DNA of 64,000 nucleotides, taken from Obelidium mucronatum. Its lineage: Eukaryota > Chytridiomycota > Chytridiomycetes > Chytridiales > Chytriomycetaceae. The notes beneath the pieces were generated by a model, which was not told the origin of the DNA, searched no databases, and saw only the letters and a list, made by a program, of their open reading frames with translations. Below are positions 1-16,189 of the stretch, piece after piece. Made by a program: the position numbers and the translations under genes. Positions within the stretch are counted from its first letter, which is position 1. Every line of letters begins with the position of its first letter. The DNA lies in contig JAIVFH010000014.1 in the NCBI GenBank assembly GCA_025765595.1, forward strand, positions 248,001-312,000, written 5' to 3'.

Positions 1-43
1 TCAGTTTTGTTGATCCACAACCTAACCAGCTTTCATTTGTCAG

Positions 44-381
44 GGGTATATGAACACAACCTACACATCCACCATTCGCCAGAATTGGGTTCTGTCTACA
101 TCATACGATTTCAACACCTATTCATACAACTCTGATTTGGCAGTTGGCATCGCGTATTCCCCAATAGATGCGGAAAACAGACTTCTCAAATGCCGATTTA
201 GTATGACTCGGGTGAGTGCCTTCTATTCAATGTCACTTTCTTTAACCCATTTACGAAGGGGCTTGCATTGCTGTTGGAAGGGCAATTTAAGCGCGCAATC
301 ATTGGGCTGGGAGTTTCAACCAATCTGGGGCTTGGAAGTACAATACGCCAATCCATTGGCTTCGAAGTACAGTTTCTGTAA
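44..381 (+). CDS. mdm10: Mdm10-like ERMES outer-membrane beta-barrel, C-terminal end (partial)
   Basis: Last two exons (44-211 and 259-381) of a gene whose 5' part lies left of the window. A CTAAC branch point at 22-26 and CAG at 41-43 mark the upstream intron; a GTGAGT...AAG intron (212-258) joins the exons in phase 0. The translated piece has alternating beta-strand character (LAVGIAYS, LALLLEGQFK, IIGLGV) and ends in SIGFEVQFL, which fits the C-terminal beta-signal of fungal Mdm10. Mdm10 tethers mitochondria to the ER in ERMES and assists TOM assembly. A Tom40/VDAC-type porin is the alternative, but the pattern 'LLKxRF...LxLLxEGxFK...GLGV' fits Mdm10 best. A possible AATAAA poly(A) signal follows near 404. 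The protein start is not visible. Confidence 0.62.
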
Positions 382-438
382 CACCCTTTCTGTACACCCT
401 TCCCAATAAAGACGTAATAAAGGGTTTATTGAGTTGCT

Positions 439-846
439 TTACTCATCGTCAGCCTCATCATCCTCTTGAACGGCGGCCTTCTTGGACTTCTTCTCCTTCT
501 TCTCGACGGCAGCAGCTGGGGCAGCGCTCTCCTCCTCCTTGGTGGCACGAGTGTAGATCAACTGCTTCTTGTGCACAGCAATTGGCTTAATCAAACCTTT
601 GGCGGCCAAGTCGCGAACAGCAACACGAGCCAAAGATCCGTTGATCTTAAGACGGTCCACAAGAACTGATGGAGTAATCAACTTGTAGGTTGGGACTTCC
701 TTAAACAGCTTGTCAAAGGTCAACTTGTCAAAGATGACGGCGTTGTTGGCCTTGTCCTTGGTGCGTCCCTTGGACCACTTCTTCTTCTTGGCCTTTCCAC
801 CGGCCATCGCCTTGGCGATCTTGGATGCTTTGTCTTGCTTTGGAGG
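439..846 (-). CDS. rps25: 40S ribosomal protein eS25 (main exon)
   Basis: The main exon encodes 135 residues from PPKQDKASK to the acidic end EDDEADDE. It contains the eS25 core: the basic [17 protein letters not shown] segment, then [36 protein letters not shown] and QLIYTRA. eS25 sits in the head of the 40S subunit. The exon is preceded (minus strand) by a CCTAAC branch site and CACAG acceptor, so only the initiator Met (expected MPPK) is missing and should lie on a tiny upstream exon. I could not find a clear ATG|GT donor between 847 and 1,250; ATG|GCATGT near 1,165 is a weak GC-AG option. The alanine- and lysine-rich C-terminal tail after position 110 is longer than in yeast eS25. Identification is firm; the start is not. 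Confidence 0.93.
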   Translation of the reverse strand, partial: PPKQDKASKIAKAMAGGKAKKKKWSKGRTKDKANNAVIFDKLTFDKLFKEVPTYKLITPSVLVDRLKINGSLARVAVRDLAAKGLIKPIAVHKKQLIYTRATKEEESAAPAAAVEKKEKKSKKAAVQEDDEADDE

Positions 847-1274
847 CTGTGAAGAGTATAGGTTGTTAGGGACGCTTTCGAACCAAGTTTGAGCGGATAA
901 ACGAATGCTGATAGTTGAGCCCATCCTGATATGATCCCATTCTGATAGCAAAGGAAAGTGCGTTCGTCGAAAGTCCAACAGTTCATAGCAGAGACATCCC
1001 TCGCAACTATCCATCACCAGTCCAACCAAATCGCCATCGCCCTTCATAAACTTCACGGTCTCGGTGAATCAATACTGCAGGGGAACATTCGATGGGTTGC
1101 AGTCGCGACTGCGAGTTTGCTCGTCGGTGGGGATGGTTGGGTGGTGGAGGTTGTCACATGCCATTTTTGGATCGAACAAAGTCAACAGGTTAGGCACTTC
1201 TCCCACATCATGAATTCACTTGAATTCATAGCCTTTTATTGGAGGTAGAACTTAAAAAATAGCCCATTCTCTCT
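847..1274. other. eS25 leader/promoter region
   Basis: No additional gene is supported here. The stretch must hold the first exon, intron and promoter of the minus-strand eS25 gene and the 3' end of the Rim15-like kinase gene. Pyrimidine-rich tracts occur but I could not assign an initiator or TATA box. Confidence 0.4.
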
Positions 1275-6726
<5,452 letters not shown>

Positions 6727-7122
6727 CTAAAAAGAATAACAAAAAAAAAAAAAAGTAATTCAAGTATACATATACTTAAGTAGTTAATAAATATTCTCAT
6801 CGCGGACCTCTCTGATTTCGCTGTCCAATACAAATAAACTTCGTTCTCTATGATTGGCAACTACACATCCTCAAGTAATCAATCAAGTCAGCAGCTGTTG
6901 AAAATCAAGAATACAGAATCATGGGCCCGCTTGAATTCAATCCCTTTGAGGTGCTGGCGACTCGAAAAAGTGAATGTAGCCATAATTTTAGCCAAATTTG
7001 CTCATCTGAATACACTACTAGTAAAATCCAATTCGCACCAAGGGTTCACGAGGCAAATATGACATGAATGGTGAATACTGAAGTAAAAGCAATACATCTT
7101 TTAATAATGATACAAGACAACG
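6727..7122. other. Intergenic: kinase leader, no separate gene
   Basis: Contains the poly-T acceptor region and possible tiny first exon of the kinase gene (ATG near 6,800 on the minus strand, donor GTATAT). The rest is AT-rich with no ORF that looks coding on either strand. Confidence 0.4.
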
Positions 7123-9495
7123 TCACTCATGCTGAATTTGACCATCCAAACGGCGAATTAAGACTGCATCGAAAAGAGTCCCAATCGCCGCCTGCCCCTC
7201 CTCATCAACTCTGTCTGAAGACTTCAAAACCACCAAGGCTATTTCACGAAACTTGATTAGCTGCTGAATACTGAAACCATCAATTCCTTCGAGCAACATC
7301 ATCCGACGCAAACGAAACTGCAGATCCTCTTTACTCCCAACTTTCCCCGTCTGTTGAAATTTGCCCACCAACGCACGACGAAAAAAATCTTCATCGTCAA
7401 CATACTTGAGATCCTTCAAACAGGTTGCCAGTTCGTCTTCATAGAGCCCAAGCTTAAGAACATTCTCCCACGCCAACTCTAGAATAACATCGAATGGCGA
7501 CTGAGAGTAAGTATTCGCAAGGCCAACAACACCCCCAACAGTCGAATCTTCTCCGCAATTGCTGCTGGCCCGAACAAGAACCTTGACGCTTTCCAAATCC
7601 CCAGCAGAACACGCCAAATGCAATGCCGTGTTTCCTTCACAGTCAGCCGCATCGATCAACTTTCTCAGAACCCGTTTGTTGGGACTCATATCCGAATCCA
7701 ATTCCTCCACTGCATCAATTAAACTATCCAAATACCCACAAATATATCCATTCGAATCCCTTCTTGCTTTCGAAATAGCCAAGTGCATGCAAGTCTGCCC
7801 CATCAAATCACGCTCCAAAAATGCACCCCACAACCCCTGAATCACGCCCCGAAACAAATGCGAATCAACTTCCACCCATTCAGTTGGATAAAGAGCCATT
7901 ATATGCAATGCCGACAACCCTGGAATGAGCCCGCTAGAATTCTGAGCCCCGCCCTTCAACACAATACGATAACACCCAGTACAAGACAACCGATCCTCCG
8001 ACAGAAAATCATCCTTTTCCTGAGATTCTTTGGTTCCCGCCAATGCAGATTCCGAATAATTCACTTTTCGTTTCCTCGTCACTCGACCTGAACTCGTGAC
8101 AGAAAATTCAGGCGGTGGACTCGTTGCAGAAGCAGCAGCAGAAATACTCCCAGACCCCTTTTTTTGATGACCGTAATGTGACGACGACGACGACGACGCC
8201 GTACATGGAAACTCTCGACAAGTATACCCTGTCCGCAACCTTCCATTCCCACCTATTCTCAACAGCGCCTTCACAGTCATTGGTTTACACCACTTCACCG
8301 CCATATGCAGACACGTTTCCGTCGTTCCAAGAAGCGGCAGATTAATCAGCTGCGATATCAAGATCCCGCCTTCTCGATGCTCCTCCTTCCGCACACATGC
8401 AAAGAGTGGTTGTAAACAAACATTGGGATCATCTTTCAGATATAAATTGCTCAGGAATGATTTTTGCGCATCATGGTATTTTGATGTTTTCGGGGGTGGA
8501 CATGTGGGTTCGGTACCATGATTTGTTGGCAAAACGTATGGAACTGTTTTTGTTGTTTGGAATGGAGCTCGTGGCAACGGTGGTGGTGGTGGTGGTGGTG
8601 GTTCTGAGCGGATGCTGGATTCGGGACTTAGGGTCGGAGGTGTGATTGAGGCTGTTTTTTTTTTTTGAAGTGGGGGTTCGAAAAATTGAGCTACAGAATT
8701 TTTTTTTCTGACATTGATTAAGGGTTGCATTGGTTTACCTCCGTTCGATATTGGTATGGACAGTTTTCGACGAGTATTGGGCTCATTAATGGAAAGATTG
8801 CTGGATTGATTTGTTGTTGGAGCAGGAAGAGGAGCTTGTGGCGGTGGAAGTGAATAATTGGGCTGTGGCATTTCAGATATTGTGGAAGTCACGTGAGGTG
8901 TTCTAGAGTCGTTTCTGTATTGGAAGGCAGCGGTGTGTTCAAACGGAGGTCTGGCCTGTTCCATCGATGCATAAGAGTTGATGTCAGGAAGAGGGAGTCG
9001 ATGTTGTTGATGCGCCTGGTTGCCGTTTGCCTGAGGATATGGATGCGGTATGGGAAGGGCAGAAGATCGAGGCTGTCCGTAGTTTGAATAGTCATAGTAC
9101 TGATGCTGTTGATGTTGCGGTTGACTGTACTGCGGAACCGAAGATCCATAGCCTGTTCTGTGATAGTCGTAAGGTGATTGGTGGGTGTGAGTACCGTATG
9201 GCGCAGACGACGTCGGAGCTGGCTGCTGCGGAAAGGGCAGCGGCAAAGACAGTCTATTGGAGCTGCTTGGTTGTGAAGCATGTGAGGTCTGGTTGGAAAA
9301 GGGCAGAGGAGGCGGCAGGGTGTGGGTTGGATGCTGTGACGATGGGAAAGGAGGTGGAAGGCGACCGTGCCCTGGTGCTGAGGTCTCTATGTAGCTGCTC
9401 TGGTGATGTTGATGATGCTGGTCGGTTGCAGGAACCGGATAGGGGAGCATGACTGTATCCAAATCTGGAAACCAAATCTTTTGTCCAATCTCCAT
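7123..9495 (-). CDS. Ankyrin-repeat protein, possible Swi6/Mbp1-type regulator
   Basis: Intronless frame of 790 residues from ATG 9,495 (WMEIGQKIW...). The frame is open a little further upstream without another ATG, and the neighbouring transporter stop is only 95 bp away, which supports a nearby start. The first ~270 residues are low-complexity Pro/Gln/His/Ser. The middle and C-terminus hold divergent ankyrin repeats: TTETCLHMAVKWCKPMTVKA, GLSALHIMALYP, GQTCMHLAISKARRDSNGY and the clearest one, DCEGNTALHLACSAGDLES. A basic patch RVTRKRK could be a nuclear signal. Interrupted ankyrin repeats after a 'LxDDPN' segment resemble the Swi6/Mbp1 cofactors of G1/S transcription, but no KilA-N/APSES DNA-binding domain is encoded here, so this is only a hypothesis. 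An unrelated ankyrin scaffold is equally possible. Confidence 0.7.
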   Translation of the reverse strand: MEIGQKIWFPDLDTVMLPYPVPATDQHHQHHQSSYIETSAPGHGRLPPPFPSSQHPTHTLPPPLPFSNQTSHASQPSSSNRLSLPLPFPQQPAPTSSAPYGTHTHQSPYDYHRTGYGSSVPQYSQPQHQQHQYYDYSNYGQPRSSALPIPHPYPQANGNQAHQQHRLPLPDINSYASMEQARPPFEHTAAFQYRNDSRTPHVTSTISEMPQPNYSLPPPQAPLPAPTTNQSSNLSINEPNTRRKLSIPISNGGKPMQPLINVRKKNSVAQFFEPPLQKKKTASITPPTLSPESSIRSEPPPPPPPPLPRAPFQTTKTVPYVLPTNHGTEPTCPPPKTSKYHDAQKSFLSNLYLKDDPNVCLQPLFACVRKEEHREGGILISQLINLPLLGTTETCLHMAVKWCKPMTVKALLRIGGNGRLRTGYTCREFPCTASSSSSSHYGHQKKGSGSISAAASATSPPPEFSVTSSGRVTRKRKVNYSESALAGTKESQEKDDFLSEDRLSCTGCYRIVLKGGAQNSSGLIPGLSALHIMALYPTEWVEVDSHLFRGVIQGLWGAFLERDLMGQTCMHLAISKARRDSNGYICGYLDSLIDAVEELDSDMSPNKRVLRKLIDAADCEGNTALHLACSAGDLESVKVLVRASSNCGEDSTVGGVVGLANTYSQSPFDVILELAWENVLKLGLYEDELATCLKDLKYVDDEDFFRRALVGKFQQTGKVGSKEDLQFRLRRMMLLEGIDGFSIQQLIKFREIALVVLKSSDRVDEEGQAAIGTLFDAVLIRRLDGQIQHE

Positions 9496-9590
9496 CCAAC
9501 CTTCCCATGAGACTTTATTCAGAACCAACAAAAACTTGTTAAAATATGCACACCCTCATCATTTGTTTCACCCTCTCTCAACAATTAATG

Positions 9591-11582
9591 TTAATGCGAA
9601 TATATTGAAGCCACAGTGCCCAAAGCCCCCAAACATACGGCACCAACAATTACAAATATACACGCAACAACCTCCACCCTTGAAATCTTGCATCCATCCA
9701 CAATCTCTTCCTGACGATAGCCGTTTCCTGTGCCCAAACGCAAATAACAAACGGCAGGAATCACCCCAGCAATCATGAAACTGAACAAACTCCCCACCAG
9801 TCCGATAAGCACATGAAAAGTCGGAAACATAATAGTTGTTAAAACAGCACAAACGCCCAAAACAACTCGGACAATGATTCCTGCGGCCGGGGCAAAAACT
9901 TGTGATTGTGGAAGAGATAGGTTCTGAATACCCAAGATTTGTTCCATTTGAAAGTTGACAGGAGCCATGATTAAAGCATACTTCGTGAGTGGATTCAGTG
10001 CTGTGAGCACCAAAATAAACTTTGTTAGGTTTTGGTTGAAAGTTGGGATGGAAGGAAAGTTGAGTGTGACTTGAGGTAAAATGTCCTAATCAGGCAAGAG
10101 AGTGTTTTACACAGAGATCAATAAATAGCAGAAAAAGCTGTATGCAACTCACTGTTCCAAACATGATATATCCCACCGAAGCAAAACCAACGTATAAACA
10201 CCAATTCAGAAGATATGACCTCTCTACCACTGTACCAAACTGAGCAGGGGTCTTGAGGTCTCTATAAATAGATGGAAACACGGCATGAGCGTCTAATCCA
10301 ATGCAAAACAGGCCAGCCGCCAGCCACATGCTTTTAGCTGAGCCAAATGGGCTTGTTTCTTCAGGCCACATATTCGTCGTAGCGGGTTCCCAAAGAGATC
10401 CAGGAGTAGTTGGTGTTGATAAGCCATTGTACAAGAGAATTCCAAAGAGCGAGACAAGTGTGAGGAGACCAACAATAGACCCATAGGCAAGCCATCCCAT
10501 CCCCCGAGGCATTGTGGTCAGGACAAGAAACATGGTAACACAAATTTTGACGGGTAGCAGTGGCCAAGATGGTTGCATTGCTATAATTGAATCAGCACCC
10601 AAAATAACGAGCCCTGTGGCAGCTGCAAATAGCTCAAACATGAAGATAAAACTGATCAATGGCCGAGAAGACGGGCCAAACGCCAACTCTACCACATCAG
10701 ACAGGGATGTTGGGAGTTGAGCAACCCTCGAGTTTTGGTGCACGGCACGATGACGATGTGGATTCAAGAGTGGCGCCGTTTCGGAAAGCTCTTCTCTTGG
10801 AAACGGAACTTGCATACATTTGGCAAGAAGCTTTGCGGTGAATTGGGCTACGAATGCAAATGTAGTCAGCATGCCCAAGCCAAGCCACCTGAGTTTGAAG
10901 ATTAGACAAGGGGACAACAACCTATGAATGGACAGTACCATCCAGAGATGTGCAACCCGTAAGGAAGAGTCAATATTCCCATTCCTAGCATGACATTTGA
11001 GGAATTGATTGTTGCTTGGAAAGCAGTAGACGTTGCCGTGTGCACGTGAACGGGACTCCCCACTTCCGCATCTGATGAGAGGGACGACGTTCGTTGCTCC
11101 TGGAGATGCTGGTGATTTTGGCGTGCGACAGGTGGCTGCTGCTGCTGCTGCTGCTGCCGCGGGGCTTGTTCGGACACGCCCGGCGCAGGCGGCGCCAGGC
11201 CTAGCCGCGGCGGCGGCAGCGCCAGGGCGTCGGCGTCTCTGTCTCTGTCTCTGTCTCTGTCGCGGTCTCTGCCCGCAAACGACTCGCTGAACCAGTTGCC
11301 GAACGACGGCGACGGCGACGCCGACCCGACCACGCCGCCGCCGCCGCCGCCGCCCGCCCCCGAGGACGCCGTCGACGCGCCGCCGCCGCCGCTGCTGCTT
11401 GCCGCCGACGCGCCCCGCGACGCGTGTCGCCGCTGCCGCTGCGCGCTGGGCTTTGTGGCGCCGGCCGCGCGGCCAAAATGCGTCGGAAATCCGTCGTTTT
11501 CCGTCGGTGTTTCGACGAGCGGTCGGTCCGTCGATGTCGTCTGTGTCGGTGCTTGTGCCGGTGCTGGAATCGGTGTCGTCAT
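9591..11582 (-). CDS. Avt1/SLC32-type vacuolar amino-acid transporter
   Basis: Three exons (10,939-11,582; 10,153-10,888; 9,591-10,085) give 624 residues in continuous frame. Residues 1-190 are a disordered cytosolic tail rich in Gly, Ala, Gln and an RD-dipeptide run. The AAAP-family transporter core follows, starting with the signature SSNVMLGMGILTLPYGL, and about ten more hydrophobic segments (e.g. LISFIFMFELFAAATGLVIL, GIIVRVVLGVCAVLTTIMF). Proteins of this group exchange amino acids for protons across the vacuole membrane. The start ATG at 11,582 follows a long poly-T/CAG tract that looks like an acceptor, so a 5' UTR intron is likely. Exon 1 is much more GC-rich than exons 2-3. Substrate cannot be told from sequence. 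Confidence 0.87.
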
Positions 11583-11962
11583 TGGATGCGTGAATCTGAA
11601 AAAAAAAAAATTACAAATAAACTGAAGACAAGGGGATTCCCCCATCACTCATCTCCTCAGCAGCTGAAATCTGATTGGTTCGCTTGTGATTCTCATTTGC
11701 ATTATGCAATGCGAAAGAACTTTTAGAAGCCCTGGAAAAACTTGCACGCAAGAACAATGAAGATGCTTGATCTGCCCTCTTGGTGGGCCAACCTAACAAA
11801 GTCACGGGTACACCATGCAAGTGATTCAAACGCGACCGTTGTGGGTTCAAATGGAAAGATTCAAACTCTTGAAGGTTGGTCCCACTCATTGCTTTGCGTT
11901 GCCCGTGAAGCAATCCGTTGTCATACAATTTAAACTTATAATAATTCCTACTTATCAACTAG
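11583..11962. promoter_or_regulatory. Divergent promoter region between transporter and PQQ gene
   Basis: The two genes are transcribed away from each other from this 380-bp stretch. It must hold both promoters, the 5' UTR intron of the transporter and the unidentified first exon of the PQQ gene. Short ORFs here on both strands look non-coding. Confidence 0.45.
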
Positions 11963-14428
11963 GTCTCAGTGCTGCTGAAGGCCCATGGCCTTCGTTTCGT
12001 GGGAATCCATCAAACACAGCCCACTTTCCACAAAACACGGTTACTTCCCCTAACCCAAAAGCTGTGCTCTGGACTTTTCAAACAAAGCGTGGAATTTTCT
12101 CCGTTCCAGCGATTGCAAGCGACGGTACCATTTTTATTGGTTCAGCCGATCACACCTTTTATGCCTTGAATGGAGCAACTGGGAAACAAAAGTGGAGTAT
12201 CCACACTGGGGAAATCATTGACTCAGCTGCTGCAATCTACAAAGACAGAGTTGTTTTTGGAAGCGGTGATGGTCATTTATACAATGTTCTCGCGTCAAAC
12301 GGGAAAGTGCAATGGAAATTTGCCGCTCACCACAGTGGAGAACCCGGTGGGGGCGAGTCCACATGGTTTGAAGGACAAGTTCAAATTGATCCAAGAGATG
12401 GCCAAATATTTATTGGAAACGATGATTATAGGTATTTAAATTAATGCTTCTCCACCAACGCAAAAAAAAAAAAAAACTCATTTGTCTGCGTCCAGATTTT
12501 ATTCCCTAGATGCAAGTGGAAAAGAAATCTTCAGCTACCACCCAGGGCCGTTTCCTTACGGAACAACATGGTCTGGAGCAGCCATCATGCAAAACGGTGA
12601 CGCCATTGCAACTGCCATGAATGGAAGATACTATCGAATTGACAAGAAAGGAAATGTAAAATGGCATCACGAGGCTCTCTTCTCCATTTCTGCTGCCGTA
12701 GTGCTCCACCCTACACGTGAGCTGGCTTTCTTTGGAACCTGGGGTGGCATTTTCAGGGCTATAAACACAGAAAATGGCAATGAAGAATGGAAGTTTGATG
12801 TGAATGAAGAAATTTATGGTGCTGCTGCTCTTGATAGTACCAATGAGACCATCTTCTTTGGCGCACTTGATGGCATCTTCTACGCCCTTGACACGGTTAC
12901 TGGAGATGTGAAATGGAAATACGCTGTGAATTATCCAATTCGATCTTCTCCTGCCTTGGCAAATGACGCAATCTACTTTGGTGCTGCCAATGGAATTCTC
13001 TACTGTCTCGATCCTGTAACAGGAAAACTTATCTGGGGGTATGACACAACAGAGGATGTGGATCACCGAGAGCTGAATGCATCTCCTGGTCTTGGAAAAG
13101 ACTCTGTCGTCATTGGGTCAGAGGATGGAAGAATCATTTCCATCCCGTACGGATATTGCCTGGATCCCAAGAACAAGGAAAATCCAAGATGCCATACAAA
13201 CGATGATAAACTAGTGATTAATGGCAATGGAAAAGTGATGCTATACGTCTCACCCGGAGGGGCAATGACTCCAGAAATTCCTTCTCCATTTCCGATCTCT
13301 GGTAGTTTCCATATCAAGATGCTTATTGTCCGAGAAGGAAACGTCAAGAATACCAATGTTCTCATTCCAAGTGCTGAACTGGAACCTCGAACTGTTGAAC
13401 TCTCGGTCCATGAAGTTGCTCCTGAGGGAAACTTTATAATCACGCCTCAAGGGTTCCTTACACCAAACACATCGTACTTTCTCAAAGTATCTGTAATGGA
13501 TACCCATTTGGGTCTTACAGAGAAATCATTCTCATTCAAAACTCCGTTTGCAGTTGAACCCGGAAGCGGGAACCGCTTCGTGCCAAAAATCCCAGCCGCT
13601 TGTAACGAAGTCTCTGCCTATTACTTGTACAACCTCAAACCTTCGTATCCACCTGCATGGATCTCATTAAACCAGATTGGATTCGACTCTGTGAATGCAC
13701 TTCTTTCAGTTGTCCACAAACTCAACGACCAAAAATACATTGTGTGGATTCTCGGCGGCATTCTCAACCCAGACAAGACAGTTTCCATCGACAAGGCTAC
13801 AACCACAATCGCGCCTGGGATTTTAACTCTTGATGAATCAGGAACAAGTTTCATTCTCGACACTAATCTTGAGGTTGTCACGGGTGGACCACCCATCCCA
13901 CTTACAAATTTGCAAGTGCGTTCTCAATTCGATAAAAAGGATGCGACTTTTGGAATGAGTGGAAATACGGCGTGGATGTCTTGGAATAGTGTTGCTGGAA
14001 CTAATCTCAGCAGCTTGCTGGGTGCTGTACAAACTGGGTTGATTGCCTCGTCTGGCCGCATTGTCACCACTGGATCTTTCAGGGGGAGCCCTTACACAAA
14101 TCCTGCAGCGGTTAAAAAACCAATTGGCTGGACAGTCACTCAAGTGACTGGTTCGGATGGCTTGGAAGTCGCTGTTACCGCCCATGTGAAGGCACCTAAC
14201 GCGGCGGCTGCGAAAGCTGCTGTTTTGGCGATTTTGGTTATCGATGAAGTTCAAGGCGTTCCCGTGTACTTGAAAAATAAGCATTTGAAGGAAGTCGTCA
14301 AGGAGGATGGCACTATTCAGTTGAACCTCAGTTTTGCAAGATGCAAAATGAGTATTGCTGATGATCATATTCGCGTTTTGGTCATGTGCGATATGTTCCC
14401 TATTTTTAATGACATGATCAAGGTGTGA
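11963..14428 (+). CDS. PQQ-type beta-propeller protein, likely secreted or vesicular
   Basis: Two clear exons (11,963-12,431 and 12,496-14,428) encode about 800 residues; the 12,432-12,495 intron has standard ends. An acceptor (CTTATCAACTAG) precedes exon 11,963, so the true N-terminus, probably a signal peptide, is on an upstream exon I could not place. The first half carries at least seven PQQ/quinoprotein-like blades with the repeating pattern 'G-x-(I/L)YALD..TG..KW', e.g. GTIFIGSADHTFYALNGATG, IFFGALDGIFYALDTVTGD, IYFGAANGILYCLDPVTGK. The second half, about 380 residues with an Ig-like opening (GNFIITPQGFLTPNTSYFL), is not recognised. No heme or calcium-binding dehydrogenase residues stand out, so an enzymatic role is not implied; blades of this type often act as scaffolds. 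Confidence 0.75.
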
Positions 14429-14512
14429 AGAAGCGTTGAAAAGAGAGTCTTTTTTCTTCTTTTTTTTTTTTAGCGAAAAAATAACTTATCATCATTTTAA
14501 GTATATTATTAA

Positions 14513-16154
14513 TCAGTGATGACTGTAAAAGCTATACAAAGTTCCTGCCTGTTTCAGGAAGAGTGTGTTGATAAAAACAAGAGTTGTCATTTGAATGGTC
14601 CAAACAAAGATATAATGTTTGGGAATCTGGAATAATAGGATTCCATGTTCAAACAAATGTAATTCTCGCTGTGTTGGCTGTTGGTAATCGGTTGTTGATG
14701 CTGTGCGTTTCCCAACTTGCATTAAAACAACTATTGTCAAGATCTGGACGATGATAAATATCACAGATGCAACAATGCTTTCGTTCCATATAACTAAATT
14801 CGAAGTATAGAATGCCATATAGTGTCCATTGGGCGTGAAAATAACTACGGAGTAGAAGCAGATGAAGACTGCTGTTGCGCTCAAATGGCTCCACAACAAG
14901 GAGAAAATCCCAGTACGTGCCAATATACGCCAATTTTTGTCGATCTTCTTCTGCACCGGCTTGGGATTGCGATGTTTCTTCATTGTCACCTTCACCAACC
15001 ACATTACCATCCTTTCCACGCATTTGAGAATAATTTCGCCAGCTCGAAAAGGAGCTCTTGGATTTGGCTCTGATAACATCCATTTCTCAAATGAAGGAAC
15101 CATCCAGATTCCGTATGCCACAAGGACGAGACAATCACAAGCAGATGCAAACGCAAACATTCCATAATCATCAATCTCTGGTAATGCAAACTTGAACCAC
15201 GTAAATGACACTGAGCTGAAAAAAATTTCCAGCCATCCTTCTGAATGTCGACCATAAGGGGCCTTAACAATTTCATAACATACGGCTTTCAATCCATTCC
15301 GTATTAGAATGAAGCCAAATGAAATGCCCAGCAATGTATACCAGGAATGCGAAAATTTGATGATCACTAGAAGACCAAAAAAGCCGTAAACACCAACTGC
15401 GGCAGAGAGGGGTATCAGGAAAACGCGAAACGCGTTGTACAGATCGGACCCTGCAACGTCCACCCCCCTTCTCTTCATTTCTTTGACAAAATAATATGAT
15501 GAAAATAGTACCGAGGATGCCCAGAGAGCCGGTCCTAAAGAGGGCGGTGCGATGTCAGCGTTTTCTTAAAACAAGCACATAACAAAAGTACATACCAATG
15601 CCCCAAAATAGAAACGGCACAGGAAATACACCCAACCAATAAGGCAAAAATACTGTCAGAATCATTTGCGAGAGAAATCCGACTATGACTGGAACCACCA
15701 TCTGCCAACACAAAACAAAATGATTCAACTTCGTCTGCACATTTAGGAATACAATCGGCAGCACTACAAAAACGACCAAGCAAGCCTCGAAGAAAACCAA
15801 TGTATTTGAAATTTGGTCTGATTGCCAGTATGCCGATGGTTCTGTCAAGGGAACGAGGAACAGGACACAAATCACCGACGTAGGAAACAGTATATGCCAC
15901 AGTAATTTCATGTACATCTGAACGGAAACTACGGGATGTTCATTAGTATGTTCTGAAAGAGGGGCAGGATCTTGATTGGATTCTTCAGCAAGAACTCCAA
16001 TTGTGTCTTCTGAGTCGAAAATAATTGTGTCTGGGCGGACTGTGGCAACCTTGATAGAAAAGCTCTTCCGAAGCCCATCGCTGATGCTAGTTCGTCTTTG
16101 CAAGTCAGGGACGACTGGTGAGTCGTCATTGATCTGCAACGGTGTGATTTTCAT
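14513..16154 (-). CDS. Uncharacterised multipass membrane protein
   Basis: Two exons (15,596-16,154 and 14,513-15,534) joined across a GTATGT...TTTAG intron give 526 residues. The N-terminal ~90 residues are hydrophilic, then about ten hydrophobic stretches follow (e.g. LLWHILFPTSVICVLFLVPL, MVVPVIVGFLSQMILTVFLP, SVIFIIVQILTIVVLMQVG). A basic loop (VTMKKHRNPKPVQKKIDKNW) lies between TM segments in the second half. I recognise no family; it has neither a transporter signature nor 7TM-receptor motifs. The start codon is 35 bp downstream of the BAR-gene stop on the same strand, so co-transcription is possible. Confidence 0.75.
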
Positions 16155-16189
16155 TTACCAAGACCTTTATTGAGCGACCTTCAATGAAT

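Noticed and set aside
11033..11726. Several plus-strand Ala/Arg-rich ORFs
   Set aside because: Antisense to the transporter's GC-rich first exon; low complexity only.
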